Positions 53,390-63,920 of a DNA stretch of 64,000 nt are shown here, piece by piece (position 1 is the stretch's first letter; each line of letters starts with the position of its first letter). Origin of the DNA: Pieris napi (taxonomy: Eukaryota > Arthropoda > Insecta > Lepidoptera > Pieridae); NCBI RefSeq assembly GCF_905475465.1, contig NC_062257.1, positions 2,976,001 through 3,040,000 of the forward strand, written 5' to 3'. Under the pieces are notes generated by a model. That model worked only from the letters and a program-made list of their open reading frames with translations, was not told the origin of the DNA and did no database searches. The translations under genes were made by a program, and so were the position numbers.

Positions 53390-53860
53390 ATGAAATTGGC
53401 GTTTTGTATAGGAGGAACAAAAAGTTGAATTTTTAAATAGAGTATATTCAATCCGTTACTATTTATGCACTTTACTAAAAAAAACATTCGGACGGGAAAC
53501 AATAAAATCTTTGAAGGCGTTTTCGACTGCCCAATCAGAGTTGAATTTTTTACCTTGCAATAGTTATCAAAATTTTGAGAAAAATGGTAATCTGTTGGAG
53601 CAAGGTCCGAGGAGTATGGTGGAGGTCTTAGACATTCCAATTAAAGCTCCTCTAATTTGGTAGCAGTCTGTTGTGCAGTGTGTCTAGCATTGTCGTAAAG
53701 CAGTAGTGGCCTAGAGAGATTGACCAGCCTTAATTGTATAACAGCTAGCTTTTCAATCATGGTTTGCAGTTGCTGACATCTGCCGTAATCATCAGGCACT
53801 AGTCCACCAAACGCTCACAAGTTTATACAGCTATAAGCGAAAATTAACTTTTTCCGAGAA
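53390..53860 (-). pseudogene. mariner transposase relic
   Basis: On the minus strand, NLSRPLLLYDNARHTAQQTA is followed after about 30 residues by PPPYSSDLAPTDYHF. These are the second and third catalytic aspartate blocks of mariner transposases (..DNARPHTA..., YSPDL.P.D). Further remnants (PPIQNANFMCKDPV) come earlier on the plus coordinate. At least one stop (between LEEL and LECL) and frame changes make it dead. Confidence 0.85.
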
Positions 53861-54325
53861 AAATTGAAGTTGGAATTCCTACCCAAAGAGAAGATATTTG
53901 AGGTCAAAGTGGCTAGAACGACAGAAGGTCAATTTCATAATATATAAGGAGGTCCTTACTTACATACATCTACGCACCATATTATGTGATATAACTTGGA
54001 TAAAGCCTATTTTTATTTAAGAATGTAGACGTTAATCTGTATCTTCCCCCTTTGCCAAAAAATAATGAAATCTTTATAAACTAAATCTGTGGAGCTAATA
54101 AAGTCTAAATTCACCCTTGCCATAATCAATGTCTAATTCCGTATTCGAAGCTTACGATAATGATTAACGACGAACTTAATTTCATCTACTGGGATTATAG
54201 GACGCGAGGGAAGGTGGAAAAAACAAACGAACTTTGCAAGGGATATAGGGAAGATTTAGGGTTGCCACAGGCATAAATTTAAAACTGTTTTACTAAGTTG
54301 TTCGGATTAATACCTACATCAAAGT
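53861..54325. other. Unassigned spacer
   Basis: May include more decayed mariner sequence up to about 53900. No reliable feature beyond that. Confidence 0.4.
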
Positions 54326-54545
54326 TTCTTTATCGGACGTAGAGGCAGAATACATAATTCCACCCGTATCACCTGACCACAACCAGCTGCCCACTGAAGT
54401 ATTTCTGGACCAATTCGATTTAAGGTCCTTCAAGAAAAGAGCGTACCAATTGTTAAAAGGCCGGCAACGCACTTGCGAGCCCTCAGGCTCTGAAAGTATC
54501 TATGGGCGACAGTATCACTTAACATCAGATGATTTTCATATCTGG
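54326..54545 (+). repeat. LINE C-terminal and 3' fragment, family C
   Basis: One frame reads HNQLPTEVFLDQFDLRSFKK, then RAYQLLKGRQRTCEPSG, and continues into ATGGGCGACAGTATCACTTAAC. This links the family C repeat to a LINE protein end (..LP..V....DL.SFKKR...LLKGRQR). Confidence 0.65.
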
Positions 54546-55204
54546 CAGAATGTGATGAACATACACTATATTCTACATTATTAATATATATTTAATGGCT
54601 TTAAACTTAAAATCTATTTAGAATTCTGTATGTTTACAGCGAAAAATCAAAAAAGGTACTTAATATATACTACTATATTTAAGTTCTTTTTAACGAAATT
54701 CAGATATATTAAAGAAAAAATTTAATTCTCGGATGCGGTAACCCTAGCAAATCAAATCCGTGTGTCAACAGGGGGCAGTGTTTGTCAAGGGATGTTCAGT
54801 TTTAATAAAAGCGTTTATTTAAGAGTAATACCAGTCGTAATCGTTTTAAATTACCCTATGATTCAATAGTATTTGGCGCGCGTTTTAGTGATAATTTTTA
54901 TGTAAAAAACACACAACATTGGCGACGCAAATACCGAAAATAAAACAGCTGTGGTGTATTTTAATAAATAAATAAATAGAAAGTATTTATTTTTTATTTC
55001 GCCTTACTGTCAAATTGATGTTTCTTGCAGTGGCAGGTGATATTTTTTATAACAAGTAGAACAATTGGAAGGCTCTGATGTTAATTGTTAGGTGACTCGC
55101 ATGGACAGTCTGCTATTTTTTAAACGCCTGTAAGATTTAAAGAACACTTCCATGTCATTTTGCTATGCAATTTTTAGCAGGCTCTCTTAATTACTATTAT
55201 TTAA
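54546..55204. other. Unassigned AT-rich stretch
   Basis: No supportable feature in about 660 bases. Confidence 0.5.
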
Positions 55205-55518
55205 TCTTAATATATATAAATCTCGTGTCACAATGTTTGTCCTCAATGGTCTCCTAAACTACCGAACCGATATCAATCAAATTTGCACACCATGTGCAGT
55301 TCGATCCAACTTGAGAGATAGGATAGTTTAAATCTCAAATTATAGTCGCAATTTTAATTTATTGCTAATTATTTGTCTGTTATTATTTGACAGTCACAAA
55401 TCACAATTCTAACAGATGGCGCCGCGCTGTGTTGAAAGTACCAACGTTTCACATAAGATACTATTTAACATCTGTAACAAAAACCTTAGCCACAGCAACG
55501 CTTGGTCGAGTCTACTAG
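55205..55518 (+). mobile_element. Non-autonomous Helitron, group 1
   Basis: TCTTAATATATATAAATCTCGTGTC start, AAATTTGCACACCATGTGC, CTAACAGATGGCGCCGCGC, and an AACGCTTGGTCGAGTCTACTAG end before T. The reverse copy is at 5669-6004. Confidence 0.8.
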
Positions 55519-55745
55519 TTTTTATATAAATAAAAATACGTCGTAAATACATATGTTGCTAGGCACAACTCGAAGACAGCTGGACCAATTCGAATATTTT
55601 TTTTTTTTTTTAACTCTGAGGAAAGCTTTTATGGAGATTTTTTACTATACCATCTAATGCAAATATTTCATATGTTGGTATGTAGCTACTAAAAAGGTAG
55701 GCTAAATATGGTCTGGTCATACAGACGCTACCCCCCATTAGGAAC
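55519..55745 (+). mobile_element. Fragment of another Helitron-like element
   Basis: TTTTTATATAAATAAAAATACG resembles a Helitron 5' end and abuts the previous element exactly. GAAGACAGCTGGACCAATTCG is a typical internal word. No CTAG end is found. Confidence 0.4.
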
Positions 55746-55884
55746 ATCCCTGTGTGGGTGACCAGATATTTGTGCTTCATTTATACATACAACTTTAAAA
55801 CAAATATTATATATGTGTAACAAATATTATAAAATGTTGTTAAGGACTTTAAATTAAATAATGCTGTGTAGTTTTTTATATAGA

Positions 55885-55990
55885 TATGGGGGCAAACGGG
55901 TAGACGGCTCACCTGATGTTAAGTGATATCGCCGCCCATGGACACTCACATTATCAGAAGGCTCGCAAGAGCGTCATTATCTTCAGGAGA
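55885..55990 (-). repeat. Interspersed repeat, family C
   Basis: GGGGGCAAACGGGTAGACGG, CTCACCTGATGTTAAGTG and GCCGCCCATGGACACTC, the inverse of the family C consensus. Confidence 0.75.
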
Positions 55991-56123
55991 GTTAAGAACC
56001 GAAAGTAGGGTTTTATACCTTAGTTGTGGTGGTAAATAGTTATTCCTTCTGAAGTGAGTCCGTACAAAGAAATGTTTACTTTGTACGCTGGACGCTAATC
56101 GCACGGCCCTTGCCAGTACTCTC

Positions 56124-56144
56124 TAGGTAGGTAGGTAGGTAGGT
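56124..56144. repeat. (GGTA)n microsatellite
   Basis: About five tandem GGTA units. Confidence 0.8.
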
Positions 56145-56288
56145 CTCTTGCCTACTCTCGGCGATAATAATAAAATTCCGACACACCTACAGATAATAGC
56201 TATCATAATACTTATTTACATTATCAAAACCACAAATTAAACTAATCTATGATAATTTGCTAACATATGCGAAAATACAAAGGGATTA

Positions 56289-56593
56289 TCTCTATATATA
56301 TAAAATTCTCGTGTCACAATGTTCGTTCCCATGAATTATTCCGATTCTTATAAAATTTTTTACTACCTATCTTTCAACCCCCAAAGTGATATGGGGGGTC
56401 TACACAAAAATGTATTTTTAGACAATTTTTTATGGTACATCATACAAAAATACATACAATCTCTAATTGTCACCCCTCTACGATCAACCTCTATTTTTTA
56501 TCATGGTAGATAGGTATTTTTATTTTTTATTGAACTAAAATATGTTTCCTAGAAATAATGTATGGCAAAACAAACGTTTGCCGGGTCAGCTAG
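56289..56593 (+). mobile_element. Non-autonomous Helitron, group 3
   Basis: TCTCTATATATATAAAATTCTCGTGTC start, inverse of the AAAATAGAGGTTGATCGTAG word, and a GGCAAAACAAACGTTTGCCGG...CAGCTAG end before T. Confidence 0.85.
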
Positions 56594-57239
56594 TTTTTGT
56601 AAAATATAATTTATATTATTATGATTTAATTTAAAAAATGATAATTAATTCAAATAGTTAATTTAGTTTCGACGCCTCGGTGGACGGAGAGATTCAAAAT
56701 TGTCACCAATTTGTGTTTCACCACATAACATTTTTTTAAACCATAAATAAATTACGAAATCTATCATACGAACTGAGATACAATAATAGCGTGGCACATT
56801 GTGATTGAATGGTTGAGAAATGAGAAACAAAACAAAGACAAAAAAAATAATTTTTCATTCTCTTTTTCACAAGTCTACTAGAAAAAAAAAACAAAAAAAA
56901 AGAAATTATGTCATGCTAAAATTTCAGAACATTATATTTATTTTAAAGAGAACACTTTATATTGTGATTTTTTTTAAGGAATTTCGCAAGAGCCTGAAGG
57001 TCCTTGACAGCTCTCAACTCAGAATGGGCTTTTTCCCGTGACTAGCGTTAGGGCGACTTCTGCGAAACTCGGACCTCGTTTTGGTCGTCGCGGTTGGTTG
57101 TCAGTCGCTTGAAGGACAGGGCGGAGATATATTGTGATTTATATCATTTCAAATATATACTTTCTATGACTACGTTTTATTGATTTCAAAAAGCATTATT
57201 TTCTCTACAAAACGAATCATTATTTAGACATAACATTAA
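56594..57239. other. Unassigned stretch
   Basis: An A-rich tract lies at 56820-56910. A 73-codon frame there is low complexity. Nothing else is supported. Confidence 0.5.
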
Positions 57240-57455
57240 TTACTAATAATCAAAGAAAAAATAAAATATAAAATATAATGAGAGATATAAAAAAAAACCT
57301 TTTCCCATTCGGTTCGTTTCAAATGTGTAATGTGTGTTATTGTGGTTGTAATTGGCCCTGGCTGAGCATTATGCTGAGGAGCAGAATGTTCCACAGCGCT
57401 GGTCATTCTGCCAGAGACCACAGCAGCTAGTTTGCGCCTCAGACGCTACAAAAAA
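57240..57455 (-). repeat. Interspersed repeat, family D
   Basis: Inverse order of the 23.5-kb copy: CAATTGGCC.. region GTTGTAATTGGCCCTGGCTG, AGCATTATGCTGAGGAGC, GTTCCACAGCGCTGGTCATT and CCAGAGACCACAGCAGCTAG. Confidence 0.7.
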
Positions 57456-57864
57456 GAAAGAAAAGGATTGTAATAATACTTGCTAGAAAATAATAATAAT
57501 ATTAGTAAAAGTTAGCAGTGTAAGTAATGAAGTCTTGTGTAAATTTTGTTATTATTAACTTTTAATTTCATAATGAAAATAAAACCTAGTAGCTCAGCGT
57601 AGTATTAATCAATCCCTAGTTTCGTCAAGGGCAAAACTATTTCATTTTCTATATATTCTCTATCACGTAGACACCGCAGATTGAGTCACACAGCGATCAC
57701 TTATCAACCATAAAATTGTAAATGTCAAGTTAAGCATAGATAATATTATCTTGCGTGTTAAATAAAGAATTGTACAGTTGTTCGGTAAATGCTTTTTATT
57801 TTAGCATTATTTTATTTCAAATTCAAATTAAAAAACAAGGAAAATATGCGCGGCTCTTTTTTAG
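57456..57864. other. Unassigned spacer
   Basis: No feature recognised. Confidence 0.5.
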
Positions 57865-58078
57865 GGCTCTGGCACGGTTTGTGCATTAGCCAGCGTCAAG
57901 TATAAGATTTTTAAAATTCGTGCTTTTTGCCTTTAAAAAATGTAAATTCGACCATGTCCTCCATGTACGGTTAAGGCACTCGCCCGGTACCGCACAACCC
58001 TCCCAAAGGCCGAGAACAAATTTTTAAATTAAATTAAAACTTGCCCTCGAACCGGGAATCGAACCCGGTACCCCTCAC
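57865..58078 (-). repeat. tRNA-derived SINE, family G (head-truncated)
   Basis: Minus strand: ACCGGGTTCGATTCCCGG (B box), CTTTGGGAGGGTTGTGCGG, CCGTACATGGAGGACATGG and a TTGACGCTGGCTAATGC end with CCAGAGCCCT. The A-box end is missing. Confidence 0.8.
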
Positions 58079-58804
58079 TATATGCGCGGTTAATCTGTTC
58101 CCGGAGATTATTCTTAATTCAAATTAAGACAATATGGCGCTTATAGACAAGCGTTGAATTTATCATGATTTTTTCCTTTTACAATTTTTCACATTTGCCA
58201 GAATTATATTTTAATAGAAAAGATGTTGAATTAACGCTAAAGCTAAAGCAAAAGGTAAAGAAAATAATGTTAATCATCTGATTATGATTAATTTCTAACA
58301 TTAAACACTAGTAATTTTATAACCTATTACTTTTATTGATAGGACATTCATATACAGAGTATAAACTAGTATTTACGGTTTTTTTATTTCGAAATTTTAC
58401 TTTTTTGAAAGTCGGAAATATCCACGAAATATTATGGTCCGGCATGGCGAAGTCGAAAAATATTGTTCAATTGAATTTTTCCGTTCCCAGCATCAAATGT
58501 TGCCCGATTTTGTATAGAAAGTAGTTTTAAACGAACACTACCACTGCACGTTCAAAGGGAAGTATTTAATAGTAAAATTGTCTCCTTTGCTCTTTATTTT
58601 CTCGATATGAAATGAATTCCCATTGATTTAAAATGTTACAAACAACTTTCAGCCGAAGCAAGACATTGTTTATTTAAATTTTTCGCACCAGAATTAATAA
58701 TATTAATAAATAATACTAAGCAAAAAATAAAAAAAACATTAAAAAAATAATAGTAGTAGAAGAGCAAGCGAAACTTATAATTAATGAAATCTAAGGTATT
58801 TGTT
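58079..58804. other. Unassigned AT-rich stretch
   Basis: Nothing recognised. Confidence 0.5.
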
Positions 58805-58922
58805 TTTATAGAACAGGGGGCAAACGGGCACGGGCTCACTTGAAGCTATGTGAAACCGACGCCCATGGACACTTAATACCAGAGAGCTCGCGAGTGCGTT
58901 GCCGGCCTTTAAAAAGGTAACA
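58805..58922 (-). repeat. Interspersed repeat, family C
   Basis: AACAGGGGGCAAACGGGCAC, GCCCATGGACACTTAATACC and GTGCGTTGCCGGCCTTT, inverse of the consensus. Confidence 0.75.
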
Positions 58923-59178
58923 TTAATAAAAAATAATAATTTATAAACCAAACTAGATAAAAAAGGAAATGTATTGATAAAACACGAGTTAATAATGACA
59001 TTAAGAATTATCTGAACATTATTACGCAAATTCTTTCAACAGAGTTAACTTAGTTGGCCTTTTTCCTCGTTGAGTCGCCATTGTTCACTTGCTTTTAACA
59101 GTCGTCTGTCAAAATACTTTTGTTTGCGTCTGTAAATAACCGAATTGACAGTTTAAGTATTTGATAGTGCGATAGTAA

Positions 59179-61644
59179 ATGCCAAAAAGATCGGATGTTG
59201 CAACTGAAATGGTGAGTAAATTCAAGTTATTAGTAACACAATTATATTATGCGCATAGGTTTTCCTATTTATATTTACGAGAGCAAACACAGACTGTTTT
59301 GTGACAGGAAAAAGAACGAATAATAATAAAAATTGTATAGTTAAACTCTTGCAAATTAACGTCACGATGTCTCTATAAACGTTTATCATAATTAAAATTC
59401 TACGTAAAAAAACGTGTAACAATGTATTATTGATAAGACTCGTTAAAATTGCGAATAATACTTGTTTATATATAACAATTTACCACATCATATATAGTAC
59501 TAAATCTACTACTATAAAACTACTACTATAAACTTTTTTATCTAAAATTGAAGTAAACATAAGTGTTTCAAAAAAAAAATACCAGAAATTTTTGTTTAGT
59601 AGAAAAAATTACCAGCAAAACGTACCGAATATATCCGATATATTTGGATATAAAAACATATATCTTTGGTACTTTCTCTTAAGTATTCAAACGGGTTAAC
59701 ATAAAAGTATGTCAGTCTGTCGTTACACAACACAACATAAGAGCGTTATTAAAATACAATTATTTTTTGTTTGAAGTCCGGTAAGACTTTACTATTTCTA
59801 TATACTATTTCATTGTAATCAGCCCTCAAAATAATGTTGAAAGAACTTTATTTCTCATTTAAAAAAAAATATTTTTTTTACGTCGCCATCAGCCATCGTA
59901 ATTTTAGTCTACTAGGTTCATTCTGATATATATTTCATGCCTTTTTATATTGGTTAAAAATATTGATATATTTCACAACAAACTTCCTACTGTCGTTTTG
60001 TGTATTACTTTCTTAATTAAGTGTATATTTAGTTTTAATTTTTAATGTTTGCTTGTGGCATTTTTCTTTCTACTTAGTAATATCTCATGTAGGGTGTTTT
60101 AGTTTAGAACTGATAAATAGAAACAAAATAACATTTATTCATGTAGATAACACATAGGGCGTTGAACGGACGAGAACTGACAATAAACTCTACGTCACAA
60201 TCGCCAATTTTTACAAAATGTTTTGAAGGAGCTACAACCATTATATCATGTGCCAGGCTCGTTCAAGAAAAGAGCGTACCATTCCCTAATAGGTCTGCAG
60301 CATACCCGCTAGTTCTTGGCGTTGCAGTTGCGGTGGTGGTACTTAATTGACCCTGCTCGTTTGCCTACTGTAACATAAAAAAATAAAAAGTTGAATTGAA
60401 TTTAAAATGTACCGGTTTCCTGACCATATGCATTTAAAGCGGGTTTTAAAGACCTTGAGAATCGCACGCTTAGCTTTATACAGTTGAAAGATTATAATTT
60501 GCCTTGTTTCTTTTTTCAGAAGACTATAAAATTAAACGCGCGTACAGGATGGATTCTATTAATAATTGGAGGACTAACTATAGTCTCTACGTCTGCGGCT
60601 ATCATAGCGAGGACATCATCAAGCAATGATCCCGACAAATGTTTGCCAACTGTCATAGCACATAGAGGTGCCAGTGGGTATATACCAGAACATACCCTTG
60701 GTTCATATGCACTAGCCATTACAATGGGCGCAGACTACGTTGAACCCGATTTAGTCATGACAAAAGACGGAGCCCTTATCGCGAGACACGATAACGAACT
60801 TGGATTGACGACAAACGTGGCACAACATCCAGAATTCGCTAACAGACATAAAACTCAAACTGTAGACGGTGCAGAAATAAGTGGTTGGTTTACTGAAGAC
60901 TTTACACTTGCAGAAATCAAAACACTTAGGGCTATCGAACGAATTCCAGATATAAGGCCCGGCAATGCGCGCATGGATGGCGTATTCGAAGTTCCTACAT
61001 TCCAGGAAATCATTGATTTAGTTAAAAGCATAGAAATCTCACAAAAACGATCCGTCGGTATATATCCTGAGATTAAACATGGCAGTCATTTCAAGAATCT
61101 TGGTTTGGCGATGGAACAATTAGTAGTAGATACATTCCACAGTAATGGTTATACAAGCCAGGATTCTCCCGCCTATATCCAGTCGTTTGAAGTAGGCAAT
61201 CTAAAGGAGCTAAAGAAAATTACAAATCTGCGCTTATTACAACTATTCGAAAGTGATAAAAGCTCTCAACCAGCTGATCAAGTAATTCTTGGCACTAATC
61301 TTACATATGGAAACATGTCTACACCAGAAGGGCTAGTAGAAGTTGCCAAATATGCATACGCTGTTGGACCAGATAAATCATACGTTATACCTAGGAATGA
61401 TGATAATACACTTGGAGAAGCCACTACGTTTGTGAAAGATGCTCATGCAGCCGGGTTAAAAGTTCACCCATACACTTTTAGAGCGGAAAATTCTTTCTTA
61501 CCGAAGGAATTTCAAAGCACTGATCCAGCACCTTCTGCCAGGGGAAACTTGGCCGGTGAGTTGAGAGCTTACCTTGAAGCCGGCATTGATGGTATGTTCT
61601 CAGACCAACCGGATGTGCCCGTCGGATTACGAGGTAAATGCTAG
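59179..61644 (+). CDS. GlpQ-type glycerophosphodiester phosphodiesterase 1, two exons
   Basis: Hydrolyses glycerophosphodiesters to glycerol-3-phosphate and an alcohol (family knowledge). The main frame opens in an intron, whose acceptor TTTTTTCAG ends at 60519, so the coding exon is 60520-61644. No early ATG exists in that exon. The best upstream exon is 59179-59211 (ATG, 11 codons, MPKRSDVATEM) followed by GTGAGT; it joins in phase and gives about 385 residues. Then come a hydrophobic segment at about 21-41 (GWILLIIGGLTIV...), a likely signal anchor, and the GDPD barrel. AHRGASG (H59, R60) and PEHT (E68) open the barrel; EPD (E86, D88) binds metal, ARHD (H101) is the second catalytic His, and YPEIK (E195) also binds metal. 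All are intact. The sequence resembles bacterial GlpQ more than animal GDE1-type enzymes. The paralogue lies 294 bp downstream on the same strand. Exon 1 is a prediction; the rest is secure. Confidence 0.85.
59212..60519 (+). other. Predicted 1.3-kb first intron of GDPD 1
   Basis: GTGAGT follows the 11-codon exon and a strong pyrimidine tract with CAG precedes 60520; both splice phases are 0. LINE-tail and family C-like remnants (AACGGACGAGAACTGAC, GTTCAAGAAAAGAGCGTACC) lie at 60155-60350 inside it. Confidence 0.55.
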
Positions 61645-61752
61645 ACGACATTGGCACATATTTGGTTAAGGCAAGGTTCCACCTTGACCTGATCTCGTGA
61701 TATTGTATACAGAATTCATGTTTAATAATATAATTTTGTGCATGATTATTAA

Positions 61753-61758
61753 AATAAA
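61753..61758 (+). terminator. Poly(A) signal AATAAA of GDPD 1
   Basis: AATAAA about 110 bases after the stop codon, with GT-rich sequence (GTACTGTATGG) about 20 bases further on. Confidence 0.6.
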
Positions 61759-61938
61759 AGAGAGCGTGATCAATGTACTGTATGGTTTTAATATCTTTAT
61801 CTAATAATTAATCATGATTAAGGCAAATATAAAAAATAAATTATCGTTAAAATTACAATCAGTCGTAATTGTATCAAACACAAATCAATTTTTCATAACA
61901 CTGGAAAGAGCCTAGTGCAAAGTAAGTTCCCAATTTCA

Positions 61939-63021
61939 ATGATGGCTACATTTTCTGTAGCAATAGTGTATTTTGTTGTGCTTTTCACTACTGAAGTTTT
62001 CGCAACCTATGGTCAACGACCGGGACCCGATGACTGCGAACCAGTCGTGGTGGCTCACCGTGGTTCAAGCGGCTACGTTACCGAACACACATTAGGCTCA
62101 TATGCGCTCGCTGTTACACAAGGCGCGGATTATGTGGAACCGGATCTCGTTATGACCAAAGACGGCCATTTGATTGCAAGACACGAAAACCAGTTAGAAA
62201 AAACTACAGACATTACTCACCGACCAGAGTTTGCTGATCGGTACCGCTCAATGTCTGTTCTAGGAGTTAACATTTCATTAGGATGGTTTACTGAAGATTT
62301 TACGCTTGCAGAAATCAAAACACTTAGGACCATTGAACCAATACCTCTAATCCGACCGGGAAATACTCGAATGGATGGTTCAATGGAAGTTCCGACATTT
62401 CAGGAAATCATAGATCTAGTAAAAGGATTAGAGATCAGTCAGAATCGCACTATTGGTATATATCCAGAACTGAAGAGTGGAGCCTATTTTCGATCTATAG
62501 GATTACCAATGGAACAAGCAGTGGTAGATATTTTTCACAGAAACGGCTACATTGGACCTCTTGCGCCGGTATACATACAATCGTTTGAAGCCAACAGCTT
62601 GAGAATATTGAAGAATATAACAGATCTGCGATTGCTGCAATTAATTGGACGAGTTTCAGTACAGGATAAAGCTAGCATGATATCACCAGAAGGCCTCAAA
62701 GATATTGCAACATACGCACATGCGATTGGACCCCATAAAAACCACATAATTCCTCGCGATTTCAGGAATAGACTTGGCACTCCCACATCTCTTGTTATTG
62801 ATGCACATGACGTGGGACTGAAAGTTCATCCCTACACTTTTCGAGCTGAAAACGCTTATCTACCAGTGGAGTTTAGAAGCGAAGATCCTGCTGACAGTGC
62901 TCTGGGTAATTTGGATGGAGAATTGGAAGCATATCTAGCGACTGGAATCGATGGTTTATTTATTGATCAACCAGACTATCTTATTAGATTAAAGAGTCGT
63001 TTTTGTAACCGACATCTATAA
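61939..63021 (+). CDS. GlpQ-type glycerophosphodiester phosphodiesterase 2, secreted
   Basis: Same reaction class as its upstream neighbour. I start at the first ATG (61939; a second ATG follows directly) rather than the GTG at 61915, because it places a textbook signal peptide at the N-terminus: MMATFSVAIVYFVVLF...VFA with likely cleavage after residue 22. The length is about 360 residues with no intron. Barrel motifs: AHRGSSG (H40, R41), TEHT (E49), EPD (E67, D69), ARHE (H82) and YPELK (E177); all metal and catalytic positions I can identify are present. N-glycosylation sequons (NIS, NRT, NIT) fit a secreted product. Long blocks identical to GDPD 1 (ADYVEPDLVMTKDG, GWFTEDFTLAEIKTLR, VPTFQEIIDLVK, GLKVHPYTFRAEN) show a tandem duplication. 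Bacterial-type GDPDs are among the horizontally acquired genes reported in Lepidoptera, as far as I recall. An ATTAAA poly(A)-like hexamer lies at 63053-63058. Confidence 0.9.
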   Translation: MMATFSVAIVYFVVLFTTEVFATYGQRPGPDDCEPVVVAHRGSSGYVTEHTLGSYALAVTQGADYVEPDLVMTKDGHLIARHENQLEKTTDITHRPEFADRYRSMSVLGVNISLGWFTEDFTLAEIKTLRTIEPIPLIRPGNTRMDGSMEVPTFQEIIDLVKGLEISQNRTIGIYPELKSGAYFRSIGLPMEQAVVDIFHRNGYIGPLAPVYIQSFEANSLRILKNITDLRLLQLIGRVSVQDKASMISPEGLKDIATYAHAIGPHKNHIIPRDFRNRLGTPTSLVIDAHDVGLKVHPYTFRAENAYLPVEFRSEDPADSALGNLDGELEAYLATGIDGLFIDQPDYLIRLKSRFCNRHL

Positions 63022-63091
63022 AAATTAATATAATTTTCGTGTATCTAGAGTTATTAAAAAAATATATTTATGTAATGGTATTAATATTCGA

Positions 63092-63333
63092 CAGCTCATT
63101 GGTCTAGTGGTTAGTACCCCTGACTGCGAATCCATGGGTCCCGGGTTCGATTAGCGGCTGAGACGAACATCGATGTGATGAGCATTTGGTGTTGTGCTTA
63201 GGTCTTGGGTGTTTAAACATGTATTTATATATCTATCTATCTATAATATGTATGTATATCCGTTGCCTAGTACCCATAACACAAGCTTCACCAGCTTAGC
63301 ATGGGACTAGGTCAATTGGTGTGAATTGTCCAA
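63092..63333 (+). repeat. tRNA-derived SINE, family A
   Basis: A box and B box are intact (TTGGTCTAGTGGTTAGTACC, GGGTTCGAT), then TAGCGGCTGAG replaces the usual CCCCGGCTGAG. The body has (ATCT)n and a CAATTGGTGTGAATTGTC end. Confidence 0.9.
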
Positions 63334-63524
63334 TATAAAAAAATGAAACTGGGGAATTAGTTAATTATGATAAGCGGCCTGTCGCACGGCTGTGTTACTC
63401 AGAGACAATGTAGAATTTAAATAGTGTCCAGAATTGTAATAGATTTCGAGTTGATTCGTTACAAACATACAAATCTCCTATTAAATATAAGTAATAAACA
63501 AGTGGCAATACAACCTCTTTAGAT

Positions 63525-63690
63525 CTGGGCCTCAGATTTCTGAATCTGTTTTATGATCATTTTTAAATCTAATAGGCAAGTAGGTGATCAGTCGACTTTT
63601 TGGGTCTAAGACATGTCGGTTTCCTCACGATGTTTTCCTTCGCCGTTCGAGCGAATGTTAAATGCGCACAAATAAATAAAGTCCATTGGT
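63525..63690 (-). repeat. SINE family B, internally deleted
   Basis: CTGGGCCTCAGATTTCTGAA, GATCATTTTTAAATCTAATAGG, GTCGACTTTTTGGGTCTAAG and GTTAAATGCGCAC. CTCCATTGCCTGACACACGCC is missing compared with 345-616. Confidence 0.75.
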
Positions 63691-63846
63691 AGTATATCTG
63701 CATAGGTATATATTTTAATTATTATATATTATAATATTTGTATTATATTTTAACTGTTATGCTTTAGCATTATAGATAACAATTAGCATACTTGAGCCTA
63801 GTTTAAGTGTTAGATAAGGAACATTGTATCTAGTAGTGTATGTAGA

Positions 63847-63920
63847 AAGTCGAAAACTAAATTTGTATGAAACTGACAGTTCATGTCGACAGATTTTCAT
63901 ACAAATTTAGTTTTCGACTT
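63847..63920. repeat. Inverted repeat with 26-bp arms
   Basis: AGTCGAAAACTAAATTTGTATG... at 63848 is mirrored by CATACAAATTTAGTTTTCGACT ending 63920, separated by about 22 bases. It is probably one end or the whole of a small fold-back element. Confidence 0.85.

Noticed and set aside
61915..61938. GTG start for GDPD 2
   Set aside because: GTG is not a usual nuclear start. The ATG at 61939 gives a clean signal peptide.
968..63333. SINE heads as genuine tRNA genes
   Set aside because: The heads have A and B boxes, but the anticodon and acceptor stems do not pair and a long non-tRNA body follows. Only 18016-18097 folds as a full tRNA.
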